From assembly GCA_964017195.1 (NCBI GenBank), contig OZ024890.1, positions 46,688,593-46,752,592 on the forward strand: a stretch of 64,000 nucleotides of DNA. The letters are read 5' to 3'. A program made the translations under genes and the position numbers. Below the pieces are notes generated by a model. The model did not search any database. It worked only from the letters and a program-made list of their open reading frames with translations, and had not been told where the DNA came from. The stretch comes from Siderastrea radians (lineage: Eukaryota > Cnidaria > Anthozoa > Scleractinia > Rhizangiidae). The first letter of the stretch is position 1. Every line of letters begins with the position of its first letter. Below, in pieces: positions 26,501 to 37,669 of the stretch.

Positions 26501-27434
26501 CAACGCTTAATGCTTGAATTTCTATTTCTGCACAGTTTCTTCAAACAATTTTGACTTGTGTTAGACGACGCTATTGGTGATGCTTGTTGGTGAAGCTGTT
26601 GGAATTTCTGCTTAATTTAAATTCGCTGCCAAGTGATTTCTTTCGTCCATTTTTCTCGCCGGGTTGCTCGCGAGGAAAAACTTTCAGCTCACTTTGTTGT
26701 TGAGTGTTCATTGACCATATTTGGTCGCAGCAGGTATATGAGCTGATAGCCTAGCTCCGTTCAGCCAATCAAAATGCTAGAAATCCAATATACCTAGTCC
26801 AGTTTTTAATTATATATATAGGTGGGAGAGGACAAAGAAGGGCGAGAAACTGGAGTAAAAGATGCACGAACCAGGAAGTTGAGACCGCCTACCACAATAT
26901 TATGGCAATATGCTTTGCTAAAATAGGGCGAAAAGTATACAGCGCTTACTACCCATTGTAATTAAATATACTAAAACAATTATTCGATCCCACTTTCAAC
27001 TAACTCCGGAGTGTTGTCACCTTAATAATTGTCAAATACTAATGGAAAACACACAAGTAAAAAAAAAACAAACAGACAAACAGACAAAAATTTAATAAGT
27101 CCGACAGTCCTTAAAAGGTTTACGTCCCTTTTTTCTCCTTCCAGGATTCCCTGGCGATAAAGATCCCAGCAGCCTTTGGACAACAAAATGCCGCGCACTT
27201 GGGGTGACCAGCGGTCTCATATGGAACCAGTGTGACGCCGCCCGAGGAAGTTCGGGTTCAGGGGTGTTCGTAAAGGACAACAATGGCGGATTACCTCGTA
27301 CAAAAGTCGTCGGCGTTTTGTCGGGGGAAAAAGTCATAAGAAGCCGAAACCGAGGACAAAGAGTTCGCCTGAATGTAGCGGTTCATTTAACGGGGCCCAA
27401 AGTGTCCCAGATTCAAGAGTGGACACGGGATTGA
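17377..27434 (+). CDS. secreted trypsin-like serine protease, PRSS23/PRSS35 type, 5 exons
   Basis: Joined from exons 17377-17450, 19622-19822, 20866-21015, 22499-22917 and 27145-27434. All introns are GT-AG with consistent phases (2,2,2,1), giving 1134 nt and 377 aa. Exon 1 encodes a start methionine followed by a hydrophobic stretch (RALIMMLFFEIA) that looks like a signal peptide, so the product is probably secreted. Residues 1-150 are a poorly conserved pro-region ending in a basic segment (KRSLRAKR) that could be a cleavage site. The peptidase domain has His206 in TSAHC, Asp250 in GDYAVLKL and Ser318 in GSSGSG, so a full catalytic triad is present. Ser replaces the usual Asp of GDSGG, as in PRSS23/35 relatives. 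The last intron is 4.2 kb and full of repeats. Substrate is unknown. Confidence 0.82.
20258..20645. mobile_element. MITE copies, relative of 28155-28448
   Basis: Contains two blocks of CGGGAAAACGCGTG, GACTTCTGATTGGTCGA and AACCAATCACA followed by AAGTAAAGCAAAACCAAA, and ends with the CACTCAATTGAAAAACGCT edge. It sits in intron 2 of the protease gene next to a TTTA tract at 20203-20257. Confidence 0.6.
22355..22430 (-). repeat. degenerate tRNA-like sequence
   Basis: Read on the minus strand, AGCTCAATTGGTTAGAGTGC gives a D-arm/A-box and GGTCATGGGTTTGTAA a decayed B-box. It is probably a SINE head of the same family as the tandem repeat at 36040. Confidence 0.5.
23130..23341. repeat. 99-bp-arm inverted repeat with 14-nt loop
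   Basis: The left arm 23130-23228 and right arm 23243-23341 are reverse complements with about two mismatches. It is followed at once by (AT)n at 23343-23376. It lies in the last intron of the protease gene. Confidence 0.9.
23452..23511. repeat. (ATCT)n microsatellite
   Basis: About 15 TCTA units, preceded by imperfect GATATA repeats. Confidence 0.9.
23768..23850 (-). repeat. tRNA-like SINE head
   Basis: On the minus strand GCTCATGGCCTAGTGGTCTA forms an A-box arm and GATCCGGGTTCGACACTCAG a B-box arm. It is flanked by A/T-rich tails. Confidence 0.5.
24334..24396. repeat. (CGGACGTA)n tandem repeat
   Basis: Short direct repeats of CGGACGTACGGATGTA. Confidence 0.75.
25370..25510. repeat. palindromic dispersed repeat
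   Basis: GGAATATCCCCTGATTTAGC is mirrored by a GTATCAGGTGATATTCC arm around a CTCGGCCTACGGCCTCG core. A second palindrome, CCAACGAGGCGCGTAGCGCC, follows. This looks like the tip of a fold-back MITE. Confidence 0.6.
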
Positions 27435-28154
27435 CTGTAAATCTGAAATGGAATAGCTTGCCTTTGTCGTGATAATAAACAGTCAGGAGAAATTAAAATA
27501 TTGAAATTAAGTGAAGTGATTTCTTTTATTCTTAGAAAAATACGCCAATGCTTTCTCTAACAATACATATACGAGAACAAGCATTTTTTTCTGAAAACGG
27601 CTTTGGCTACCTTCATGCATCTTTGCTGTTCACAATAATCTCACAGTTAACGTAGAGCCAGGTGAACATTATCCCCGGGATTATCGCTCAGATTTTCGGC
27701 GGAACGATCGATTGAAGGATGAAGCCTGGCCTCTGCCGTTGTGGATAAGACACTAAGCTCCCAAGATGCTTTTTCCACCCAGGCGTATTAATGGACACCA
27801 GCGAACAGCTAGTGATACAGAGCACAATCTTGGCCACTTTAGAAACGAGTAACGAACTGGGAACGAGTTGTCAGAATTGATTGATTAAAATTAAGTCCGT
27901 TGTGTCCTAAAGCACCTCAAAAATAGCAATCCTGCCAAGTTTGGAACCAATCGGTTGATTTCGTTGATTAGAAACAGAATAAATGGCCTCCAAAGATCGG
28001 TCAATTTACAGAGGTTCTGCGGTTAGGGGAACACGCTTTTCAAAATAGAGACGTTTGTATAGGATTTTTGCTATATGCAAAACTCGTAGTTTAGTGACTT
28101 AACATCCAAACATTCACAAACCTCACAAGGCTTGTAATTCTGGCATGCTCTGTT

Positions 28155-28448
28155 AGAGCGCTTTTCAAATGAGTGTCGTAAAACCAAAACCAAAGTAATT
28201 ACCCCAGCCAATCACAACAAACACAAATTACCCAATGAACCAATCAGAACTCGAAGCAAGTACATGTAACCGGCGTCAAGCGCGGGAAAACGCGTGCGAG
28301 CGCGAGCAAGTCACGACTGATTGGTTTGAGTTTTACTCCTGATTGGTCGAGAAAGTGGCGCGAAAGGTTTTAACCAATCACAGAGCGAAGTAAAGCAAAA
28401 CCAAAGCAAAACACGAATTACTTTCGACACTCAACTGAAAACCGCTCT
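28155..28448. mobile_element. MITE with ~28-bp terminal inverted repeats
   Basis: The start, AGAGCGCTTTTCAAATGAGT, is the reverse complement of the end (CACTCAACTGAAAACCGCTCT region) with few mismatches. The interior contains several ATTGGT words. It has no coding capacity. Its relative is at 20258-20645. Confidence 0.7.
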
Positions 28449-29445
28449 ATGTGATGGACCATTTCTTGGTTTGGTTAGGTTTGGAACATGAAGAGAGAGA
28501 GAACTGACCAATCAATCTTCGTGAACGACGTGACGTAATTTTACACCAAGTTCGCGCACTTGTTCATAGATTAATGGCCGACGATGGCCGACAAACTGGG
28601 GAAAACGAAGCCGAAAAACTTTCAAACGTAGGAACGACAAAGCGAAAAGAAATACCGGTTTCGAAGACCGAGCAGGAAATTTTTGAGGCAAAAAAAAATT
28701 AGTAATTGAAACAACATGGAGCAAAGCGCTGGGGTTAGAACTAAATCAGACAGTCTAGCGTTGTTTTTATGTTTCAGTCCGGCTTCTTTCACCGTCGCAC
28801 TATCAACAGATGTTCACAAAAGGTAGATTTTATACGGAAAACTTTTGACACCGAAATATCAAGACATGATACAAAAATAAAACACAGTAAAATTGAAGAG
28901 AACCGTTTAATAATATTGAAGTGTCACACGTTTTCAGTGATTCACTACCAAAATCAAGCTAAATATAAAGCTGGATAAGAAAGGACGACTTTTTCTTCGG
29001 CTATATACTACAAAAATAACATCGTTTTACCTGCAGTCGATGTAGCTCTGAGTTCAAGCAGCTCCAAATGTTCAAATAAAGAGAACGTAATGCAAAATAA
29101 GTTCAATGATCGCTTTCCCAGTTGTTTGATTCATTGTTAACATGTTTTTTTGCCACATCCCGTCCGCGGCCTCTGAACCTGGAACCGCTTCGTTTTGTGT
29201 TCGTTTCAACTCTCCATCTACAATGTTAAAATCATACAGCTTCAATCCGCTTTGGGCGATGAATACAACAATTTTTTTCAGGGAACATCAAACCTGTACC
29301 ACATTTTAGAGCCAATAATTGTACGACTTTTGCGAAAAAACTTATTCCCGGACGTTCACTTCGGAGCAGTTTCATTGATCCATTCAGGTTTGCAAAGAAA
29401 CGCTGCAACACTTCGCAAGGTTTTGGCGCCTTAAACTCGTGCGTG

Positions 29446-29480
<35 letters not shown>

Positions 29481-31309
29481 AAAAATGAATATTTACGAGC
29501 ATCCAACGCGAGTTACACGTTTCAACTCCTTATGAGTTTCTGTTTGAAACTAATTGATTTCCGCTATATTTTGTATTTGGTCCCAGGCCCCTCCTCGTTT
29601 CTGAAGTGACGACCTCCCATTCCCATCTGACAGGGAGCCGTAGGCGGTATTATTCGTGCGGGACTGTCTTGGTATGGTCTGCACAACCTTTTTCAAGGGC
29701 CTGGAGTTTGGAGCAACCACTTCCGCGTGTAAAATTTGTATTTGACGTCCTTTGACGAATAATTGCCATTTCGTCTATCAAGGCTCCAGTTGTGCTCTAA
29801 ACACGCACCTTTTAAAGTCTTCATAGCTAATAATATGACGGTTCAACCGACTACTACCAACAACATGGCAACTTTAACTGACCAACTAGATCAATGATCA
29901 GAGACTAAACACCATCAACTGGCTATACACAATTCACTTTGACTCTGATGACGACTTCCAAACACAGGTTGTTGAAACAACAGCCACTGCCACCAACAGT
30001 CCTTCTAAGGACTACACTCATACACACACGCACAACCTACTTATTACATAACTCCTGGATCCAAACCATGTACTGCCGAACGTATTTTATCTCACGCCGT
30101 GCACTACTTGAACTCTCGCCAGCCCCTTTTGTCGACGCGCTCTTTGTCGGGGTGATCAAAATTCGACTTCTCGATTTCTGTTTAACTGCACTCTCATAAC
30201 AATACACAGATTACTAATAAACACAACAGTTTACTTAGATTTCGTAGAGCTCTTTTTACTACCTCTGAGTATTTTTTTAACAAAATAATCACACTCTAAT
30301 AATCTTCCTTTTACATTTCTTCATCACATATAAGTTACTTATCTTTTTAAGATATATATGAACCTCAACAAACTGAGGCAAGTTTCACTGCTCAATCAAT
30401 TAAGCGTTGTAAATAAAATCAGCGCTTAAGCCTCGTGTATACATAATAGCATCACTTGTGTGCTTGCGCACGCTACTGGACACGACGGTGTTAAGAATTA
30501 CTCCAAGCCGCTCGCTTTTTCTTTTCGACAAAAGAGGTGTTAAGATGATTGCAAAACGCGCACTGTAGACGTGGAAAGCGAAAAGGTGTTCAGATGATTG
30601 CAAAACGTACGCGCGGAGTAGGTGCGCGCATCACGCGCAATGCAATGCCAATGAATTGTCTGGAGGACCGACGGCTATTTCGATTCACGCGCACCGACTA
30701 CGCGTACCTCGCCACGAGCAGGAGCAAAAAGCTGGTACTACAGGTCCTAACACCGCCCTGTTCAGGCTCAAATCGCGCGACTTAAGAGCGAAATTGTCAC
30801 ACAACTCTTTGAAGCTGAGACATCTCACTCAATTTGATAATCAGACAACGTTAGTGTAACGAGAAACACTCAGTCAACAATTACAACAAAACAGTGGCAC
30901 AATCATTTAGAATGTTCCTGCAATGTAGTTATAAGTTGCGAGTCTACGGATAAAATTCCTAAATGTTAGATTCAATATAAATCAGAAAAAAAAAACTGGC
31001 AAAACATGTTAAAAGCATGTTGCCATTTGTGTGTATAGCGTGACCACAGAATTGAAAGCTGCTGAGTAGTGCTTTTTCTTGTTCTTCAGTGTTAAGCAAA
31101 AATTTAGAATTAAAGCGATACACAGCAAAGGCACAAAAGAGATTTCTGTTCAAATGAGTCCCTATAATGTGACCTTTCATGATCAAGTGAAAGCCACCAA
31201 GCAGCGCAATCCTTCTCTGCAGCCGTAAAAGTGGTCGTAACGCAATACTCCCGGAGGAGTGTTGCGTGACGACCACTAATAATGGCTGCGCAGGAGACTA
31301 TGCTTTGCT

Positions 31310-31740
31310 GTGGTGCTGTTTAACAGGCTGATCAGGTGGTTCTAACTTTCGAGTCTGTGGATGAAATCCTGAAGTTTGGATACTCAAATGAAAGTCAGTG
31401 AGCAGTTCTTTCCTGAGGTGCTGTTTAATATGCTGTACAAGGTGGTTCTAACTTGTGAGTCTGTGAATAGAATCCTAAAGTGTGACCATTCAAATGAAAG
31501 CTACTGAGCAGTACTTTCCTGTGGTGCTGTTTATTATGCTGTACAAGGTGGTTCTATCTTTTGAGTCTGTGGATGAAATCCTCAAGTGTAACCATTCAAA
31601 TGAAAGCTATTGAGCAGTTCTTTCCTTTGGCGCTGTTTAATATGCTGTATAAGGTGGTTCTAACTTTGTGAGCCTGTGGATCATGTAATCTTAAAGTGTG
31701 GCCATTCAAATGAGGGCCATTGTCTTTAAACTAAGCAGCA
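31310..31740 (+). repeat. ~107-bp tandem repeat, four units
   Basis: Each unit contains GGTGGTTCTAACTTTTGAGT, then a stretch ending TTCAAATGAAAGCTACTGAG and GCTGTTTAATATGCTGTA. Same family as 86-440. Confidence 0.85.
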
Positions 31741-31959
31741 TATCTAAATATGACCGAATTTTGGTTACGCGTGAACTGACTGTATCATTTTCATAATCTC
31801 TAAACAAAGAGACATGAAAGGTCACAGACTGTTTCCTACATTTCCCACTCAATATCTCTAGCTACGAACAGCAATTCGTTTTCACATCGTTTTCCCTCTG
31901 TCAGCTACTAAAAAGAAGATTCATAAGTATTCTTCCTATAATTAACCTCCTCAGAGATT

Positions 31960-32140
31960 TTACCCTTTAAGCCCCAACAGTGACAAGCATCTAATTTCTC
32001 CTTACAATGTCATTGCTTGATCTAACATACAGGCAATGAGAATAAAGGAGATAATCTCCAAAAATAAAATGTCGATATTAGAAAAAAATGAAAATCAGAC
32101 AGTGAGGAGAATATGCAAGCTGATATTGGGGATTAACTGG
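31960..32140 (+). repeat. dispersed ~180-bp repeat
   Basis: Marked by CAGTGACAAGCATCTAATTT, then GAGAATAAAGGAGATAATCTC, ending GGAGAATATGCAAGCTGATA. Other copies are at 62698-62880 and 63245-63440. Confidence 0.7.
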
Positions 32141-32279
32141 CTACGGTGGCAGCTGACCTTCGAAAACACACAAGCATCATCATACATGCAAAGAACTTCT
32201 ATTTCCTCTATGCACTGGAAAAGGGACATCTGCGCTTTAGCAACGCAAATTGCTAAGCAATAACAACTTGCAAAATGCA

Positions 32280-32402
32280 AGTCGAAGCGAGGCCTGGTAC
32301 ACAGCCTCTCTTTCAAAGCGAGGCCTCGTGTACAGCCTCTCTTTCAAAGCGAGGCCTGGTACACAACCTCTCTTTCAAAGTGAAGCCTGGTACACAACCT
32401 TT
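32280..32402. repeat. ~37-bp minisatellite, 3-4 copies
   Basis: Units of TTCAAAGCGAGGCCTGGTAC followed by ACAGCCTCTC. Confidence 0.85.
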
Positions 32403-34285
32403 CATATGAAAACTAGTTTCATTTCCATATAAATGGAAGATCAGTTTCATATGAAGTGCTGAGCACTAGGCCTCGGTTTGAAAAAGAAGGCAAAGATATT
32501 TCAGAAATGGCCTGTTGAAGAACAGAGGTCCACTGTCAAACACAGGTTGCAGGCAGGACGTGTACAAGCTTGATCTCTTACACCTGGGTATTTTTTGTGC
32601 CTGGTAACCTGCCGCAAGTTATCCACCAATCCCACTGCACAAAGACAGATGACACCAAGGGACATTCAAGGCGGACTAGCGCCTCCCAATCTCTCGTATC
32701 GTCATCGATGTTGTAGTACATTCTGAAAGTCACCTCCAGTGGATCCTAAGTGATTTAAGACAAGCTGTGAGACATTCTCCTGCTGGAGAAGGGTCATGGC
32801 CAAGGGGTGAGGTACTAGATCTAAAAAAGGATTGGGGTGGGTGGGTAGAGAACTTTATTTTCAGCGGGGAGGGATGGTAAGTTTTGGGGGAAGGCTCCTG
32901 CAGCTCAATTGCACAATTATTTCAGGGCTTATACTAGCCCGCTATCATTTTGTGCCTGTACACGTTGTGCACATGTAATGGCACTTTCACAAAATACAAT
33001 AGTTTGTATGGAAAAGTAAAAAATACAATTTAAAAAAATTATGAGCATCGTTTCTGTGTTGTTTTCATTGCTATTTATTATTTTAGGTCTTCTTGGGATG
33101 GATACTTCCATCCCTATAAAACATCCACAAAATCAGTTCATGCGCTAGTCTTATCCTGCGCTAAGGTTGCTTGTGATGCAAATGAGATAAAAAGCACGAG
33201 GACTAACGATATAAATTCTAGCGTTGACATGGTATAACTGTCGTGTCTACCTACTTCAATATATTGCAAACCTTTTTCTGATACTTTGTTGGGTATATAT
33301 TTTCACTAAAACCAGTTTTTCAAGCAATTTACGAAGTAAAAAACAAGGTTAGCATGCTTTAAGGTCGCAAAGAGGAGCACCACGCGTGTGATTAGAAGCA
33401 TAGAGAACTGGACAATACTCTGTGTCTGACAATTCAAGGATCCATTTCCACGTGTTCTTGCAGTTTAACCACACCATGATTTGGAACGAAAATTTAAAAC
33501 TTCTGGCACAGAGGAGCAGCTTATCTGTTGGTTTTTACGATACCCAGAGCCCGGAGATATTCTACTTTATTGTTCCTTATTTCTCAGGACTTAATTTTTT
33601 CGACTTTCGCGACTGCAACAAAATAGGAAATTTAAGACCCGCGAAAAAAAGTTATCACGGAAGTTAGCGACGCAAAATTTCATACCCTGCTATAAAAGCG
33701 TAGTACCTCTACACGAACAAGTCTTTAGGGGTTACAAAAATGCCTTGGTACATTAATGATTATGTGATGCTCACCACTATGACAGAGAAATGTCATCTTA
33801 CCCTCGAAGTATGACTTTTTTTCCGCAAACAAACATGCATGTTAACCTGTTTTAAGTCTTGTCTTGTTGGGATTCTGTTCTTTAAAGAAAAGTTTCGCGA
33901 TTTGAGATTCCGCCGTCTCTAGATTTCAACTTTTTGCTTGTGTGTTTTTTTCTAGCTTTTCTTAGAATATTGTAATCGTTGTAATCTAAAACTCCTATTG
34001 TGATTCTTTATACATATTTTGAAAATTCAAATTGTAACGACCATTTGTATCTGAACATGAAATAAGTATGTCGAAACGTCTTGCAAACTTAAAAATGTGT
34101 TTTTTTTTTTTTTACTAAGTTCTTTTTAACTCGATTCTTCTGCCAAATCGCGAAATTTAACTCTCACAGATTTTGCCTCTCCAATTTTCGCGAGTTTAAC
34201 TTTCTGGGAAAACAAGTAAGAATAAGGCACTGTGTTTTAGAGCTCCCAGAAGGTAAACAGTTGAAAAACCAGTCAGGCCACGTAC

Positions 34286-34387
34286 CAATAACTTCTGTAA
34301 TCTTGACAGCTGTACAACTTGCTGTAACTTTCCTCCATTGGCAAGAAGAATGGCACCAGAAAGGAGACGGACCTTGGCCTTGACAGG
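34286..34387 (-). CDS. candidate host exon (34 codons)
   Basis: On the minus strand a TTTTAG acceptor precedes 34 open codons (PVKAKVRLLSGAILLANGG then KLQQVVQLSRLQKLL), followed by a GTACGT donor. It is phase 0 at both ends. The sequence is amphipathic and has coding-like composition. I do not recognise the protein. Phase 0 at its start matches the phase 0 end of the candidate exon at 61373-61530, so both may belong to one minus-strand gene with the Polinton in an intron. That link is inference only. Confidence 0.35.
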
Positions 34388-34722
34388 CTAAAATCAAACC
34401 AAACACAGGCAAACACATACAAATGAGAGAACACAAGAGACGCCCTGAAGATACGTGACACTTTGGCAATAGCCATAAATGTGACAGCTAATAAGCTTCT
34501 AGCTTATCAAACACTTGCAAGGAAATTTTGGTACATTTTCCTTTTCATGAAAAATTGCTATGTGTAATTAAACAACACATTACTGATTAGTGAGCCTCAT
34601 GGTTTCCAAGGCGAGTTCCCATTATTGTACTCCTCTTCAATATTGGTGTACTGGTGCCTATAACCCTGGGGTCGGTTGTTCAAGACCGGAGTAAGCTACC
34701 TCAGGATTACGTGTTTATTATT

Positions 34723-34991
34723 AGCCTGAGAAAACAACCGACGTTTAGCGAGGTCGCCACTGAGCCCTCGCAAAACGACGTCTGAGTAACGAGCGCAGAA
34801 ATCAGTCCATACTGATGACGTGCACTACCCAGATCTTGGTAGTGCTTCTGATTGGTTGAAAGAAAATTCCAACCAATCAGAACTGGGTAGAGACACGTCA
34901 TCAGTATGGAATTTCTGCGCTCGTTACTCAGACGTCATTTTGCGAGGGCTCAAGTGGCGACCTCGCGAAACATCGGTGGTTTTCTTAGGCT
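34723..34991. mobile_element. fold-back MITE, copy 1
   Basis: A long inverted repeat: one side reads GCGAGGTCGCCACTGAGCCC and the other carries its complement (GGGCTCAAGTGGCGACCTCG), around a centre with CTGATTGGTTGAAAG. It is flanked by TA on both sides. No ORF of its own. Copy 2 is at 63645-63910. Confidence 0.8.
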
Positions 34992-35048
34992 AGTTTATTA
35001 TCCGAATCAGATTGAATTTAGATAAACATTTAAGGATAAAAATTAGCG

Positions 35049-35748
35049 ACAAGAGTTTAACACAACGTTTCGATGTCTCCATGACATCATTATCAAGTGG
35101 AGAAAATAAAATATAGATTAGTTAATATATACAAGATGAGGTGTTAAGAAAGTAAACAATAAGCAACATATTTGGCGTGTGATTGTGTGTGCATGATAAG
35201 TATGTCAAATAAATAGTTTTGCGCGGATAGAGTCCGATTGCGTGTTCAGTTTTGGTTTCTTCTTCTTAATAAACAACATTTCGTAAATTAAACAGTCCAA
35301 TTTTCCGCCGCATTTCTTGAGGACGGAAAAGTTGCTATTGAGGTCGCCGATGGTTTTAATGCCGTGGTCGTTCTTTAGATGCTTGCCGATTGCTGAAGAA
35401 CGGTGTTCGTCAATACGTTGGTGTAAATGCCGGCTAGTATAGCCGACATACTCTGCATCGCACAGATCACATTGATAATTGTACACCACGCATTGTTGGT
35501 TAACTAAGGCTGGTTTGGGCTCACGCATCTTAAGGTCTTCACCAATTTTGCGGCTCCTAAAAACTGGTTGAAGATTGTGATCGATTCTCTTGCTCAGGTC
35601 GGATAGTTGTCTTTTCACCGCATCAGCCGACTTTTGATCTTTAAATGGTAGTACTACGCGGTGAACAGTATACTTGAGATTCGCAAACATCAACTTAAGG
35701 CGATCACACTCAGTTGAGACATCGAAACGTTGTGTTAAACTCTTGTCG
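35049..35748 (-). mobile_element. truncated Penelope-like element
   Basis: A GIY-YIG ORF is bracketed by inverted copies of a ~33-bp end sequence. The left end is CGACAAGAGTTTAACACAAC followed by GTTTCGATGTCTC; the right end is its reverse complement. The GATGTCATGGAGACATCGAAAC text next to the left end matches the sort of minimal hammerhead-like motif known from Penelope terminal repeats. The reverse transcriptase body is missing. Confidence 0.7.
35205..35693 (-). CDS. Penelope-like element C-terminal fragment with GIY-YIG endonuclease
   Basis: A 162-aa open frame. The N-terminal part (NLKYTVHRVVLPFKDQKSAD) corresponds to the linker after reverse transcriptase. Then comes VVYNYQCDLCDAEYVGYTSR, the GIY-YIG signature of Penelope retroelements with its CxxC pair, followed by HLHQRIDEH with the conserved Arg region. 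In intact elements this nuclease nicks the target for reverse transcription. Here RT is absent, so it is a dead 3' (coding) fragment. Confidence 0.8.
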   Translation of the reverse strand: MMFANLKYTVHRVVLPFKDQKSADAVKRQLSDLSKRIDHNLQPVFRSRKIGEDLKMREPKPALVNQQCVVYNYQCDLCDAEYVGYTSRHLHQRIDEHRSSAIGKHLKNDHGIKTIGDLNSNFSVLKKCGGKLDCLIYEMLFIKKKKPKLNTQSDSIRAKLFI

Positions 35749-35983
35749 CTAGTTTATTATCACATTACAAATTAAGAGCAAAGCGGAAATGAATTGAAAC
35801 ACGAATAAAACGAAAGTTAGAAATTACCGCTGGAATGTCCACGTTCATAATCACGAGAACGAACAGCAGTGGCAAAACTACCAGCCACCGCAACTTACGT
35901 TGTTTGATGGAACAAACTGTTGTGAGGACTTAGTTCTGATGCTCAATTTAACTGCCTCTGACTCCAATAATATTTCAAGTTAT

Positions 35984-36354
35984 GAATGTAAAGAAGATCC
36001 TCGCAGTTACTAACGCAACTTATGCAGTTGCGAAAAGAAAGCCTGAAAAAATCAGGCTTGCCGGGATTCGAACCCTGACCTCTGCGATACCGGTGCAGCG
36101 CTCTAACCAACTGAGCTAACAAGCCAACTGGGAGCTGGTCATTAAATTGGTTCGTAATATACCCGGGAAAGATGAAGATGAAATTATGAATATATGAAAC
36201 TCATATATTTGAACTGTGGAATGAAGAAATGAATGTAAAGAAGATCCTCGCAGTTACTAACGTAACTTATGCAGTTGCGAAAAGAAAGCCTGAAAAAATC
36301 AGGCTTGCCGGGATTCGAACCCTGACCTCTGCGATACCGGTGCAGTGCTCTAAC
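35984..36354 (-). repeat. 247-bp tandem repeat with tRNA-like box, interrupted by the Polinton
   Basis: Unit starts recur at 35984 and 36231 (247 bp). On the minus strand each unit has GTTAGCTCAGTTGGTTAGAG (A-box) and GGTTCGAATCCCGG (B-box) in a cloverleaf-like arrangement whose anticodon position would read GGT. The second unit is cut at 36354 and resumes at 59061. More units lie at 60212-60530. Confidence 0.85.
36349..36354 (+). repeat. left target site duplication of the Polinton (tctaac)
   Basis: TCTAAC immediately precedes the left TIR. The identical TCTAAC follows the right TIR at 59061-59066. Six bases is the duplication length known for Polintons. Confidence 0.93.
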
Positions 36355-36590
36355 AGTAGTAAAGGGGGCCCAGATGGCCATGGTTCTGGCTTCTGATTGG
36401 TCGAGTGACGTCATGACCGGAAGTGGGATGGGATACCGCTGACCAGTTGGAAAAAGGGATCGTGGGCTCATCCAACCGGAAGTCACGTGATTTGGAAGGA
36501 GAAACCGCTGACCAGTGGGAAAAAGGGATCGTGGGCTCAAGTCGGGAGAAAAGTCCAAAGTCCAATTTTAGGAACGGGGGTGATCCTTGA
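36355..36590 (+). repeat. left terminal inverted repeat of the Polinton
   Basis: 236 bp. It contains a CCAAT box in inverse (ATTGGT), TGACGTCA, ACCGGAAGT and CACGTGA words, then two copies of CGCTGACCAGTGGGAAAAAG/GGATCGTGGGCTC. It matches the right end in reverse complement. Confidence 0.93.
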
Positions 36591-36599
36591 GTCAAAGAA

Positions 36600-37640
36600 A
36601 AGAGGCAAGTTGATGTTGTTAAAAATATTTTTAATGGAAACCATTGAAGGATCATCCATTTGACCAGAAAACAAGACGGCCAGTATTCCTTTTGATAATA
36701 GGAGTGTTCCATTTTGATGAGGTTCCTTTTGATAATATGAGTGTTCCATTTTGATGAGTGTTCCTTTTTGTGGCATACTCTTAGGAAAGGAGTCACTGGT
36801 ATCCGGCTTAATGTTCCAATTACTCGGACTACAGCTGTCTACAGAGGATGGGACGACTCCCAAGCCGGGTGTTCCTGTTAGTTCCTTTTTGATATGAATG
36901 TTCCTTTTGATAATATGAGTGTTCCTTTTTTAATATGAGTGTTCCATTTTGATAATAGGAGTATTCCATTTTGATGAGTATTCCATTTTGATGAGTCTCC
37001 TTTTCAGTCAAGAAGATGCAAACCTTTGCCAGAAGAAGAGACGACCGCAAATTCCTACCGAAGACATACCGGACAGTGACGAGATTATTATAGGTACACC
37101 AGAGGGCGATAATATGAATGTTCCTTTTTAATGAGTTCCATGTTTGATGAGTGTTCCATTTTGATGAATTCCATTTTGATATGTGTGTTCCATTTTGATA
37201 TGAGTGTTCCATTTTTGATGAGTATTCCTTTTGATAATATGAGGGTTCCATTTTGATCTATTTAATGAGTTCCATTTTTGATAATATGAGTGTTCCATTT
37301 TTGATGAGTGTTCCTTTTGATAATATGAGGGTTCCATTTTGATAATAGGAGTGTTCCATTTAGTTCCTATTGAAAAACATCGATGCTACTACATCGATTG
37401 TCCCTCCTGCCACGAGTCATTTTGATAATACGAGTATTCCTTTTAGTTTAATGAGTGTTCCCTTATTCCATTGTTTGATGAGAGGTTCCATTTTTAATAT
37501 GAGTGTTCCATTTGACAATATGAGTGGATTGGTTCCAACCGGCTTCACCACAACTTTCAAGGCTTCGATGGATACTAAGCCGGCAAAAGCCAACAAGGAA
37601 GCTTTGACTTTGAACTCCTAAGGTATGCTACTAAGAAGAG
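36600..37640. repeat. mosaic left sub-terminal region: GTTCCATTTTGAT minisatellite plus polymerase-gene fragments
   Basis: Dozens of irregular copies of GTGTTCCATTTTGATGAGT / TTTTGATAATATGAG. Embedded on the plus strand are pieces that read like another family B polymerase: a CPSCHE zinc-knuckle segment (37379-37417) and HNFQGFDGY, an Exo II motif (37549-37575). At 36771-36795 a copy of the polymerase 3' end phrase (TACTCTTAGGAAAG) recurs. It carries no intact gene. Confidence 0.7.
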
Positions 37641-37669
37641 GCAAGCAATACCAATGACTTGGCGTACTC

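Larger units (their letters stand above)
27435..34285. other. host intergenic region, no gene supported
   Basis: Apart from the MITE at 28155, a Penelope-type terminal fragment near 29938-30040 (CTCTGATGACGACTTCC with TTGAAACAACAGCC) and the repeats listed separately, I see no convincing exon. Short open frames lack splice or coding support. Confidence 0.5.

Noticed and set aside
36040..36120. Functional tRNA-Thr (GGT anticodon)
   Set aside because: The cloverleaf is partial: a mismatch in the anticodon stem, and C instead of T before the anticodon. The unit recurs in a tandem array, so I treat it as a tRNA-derived repeat.
36184..37337. Minus-strand frames rich in 'YYQKE..KMEHSY'
   Set aside because: They are translations of the GTTCCATTTTGAT minisatellite and the TIR, with no conserved domain.
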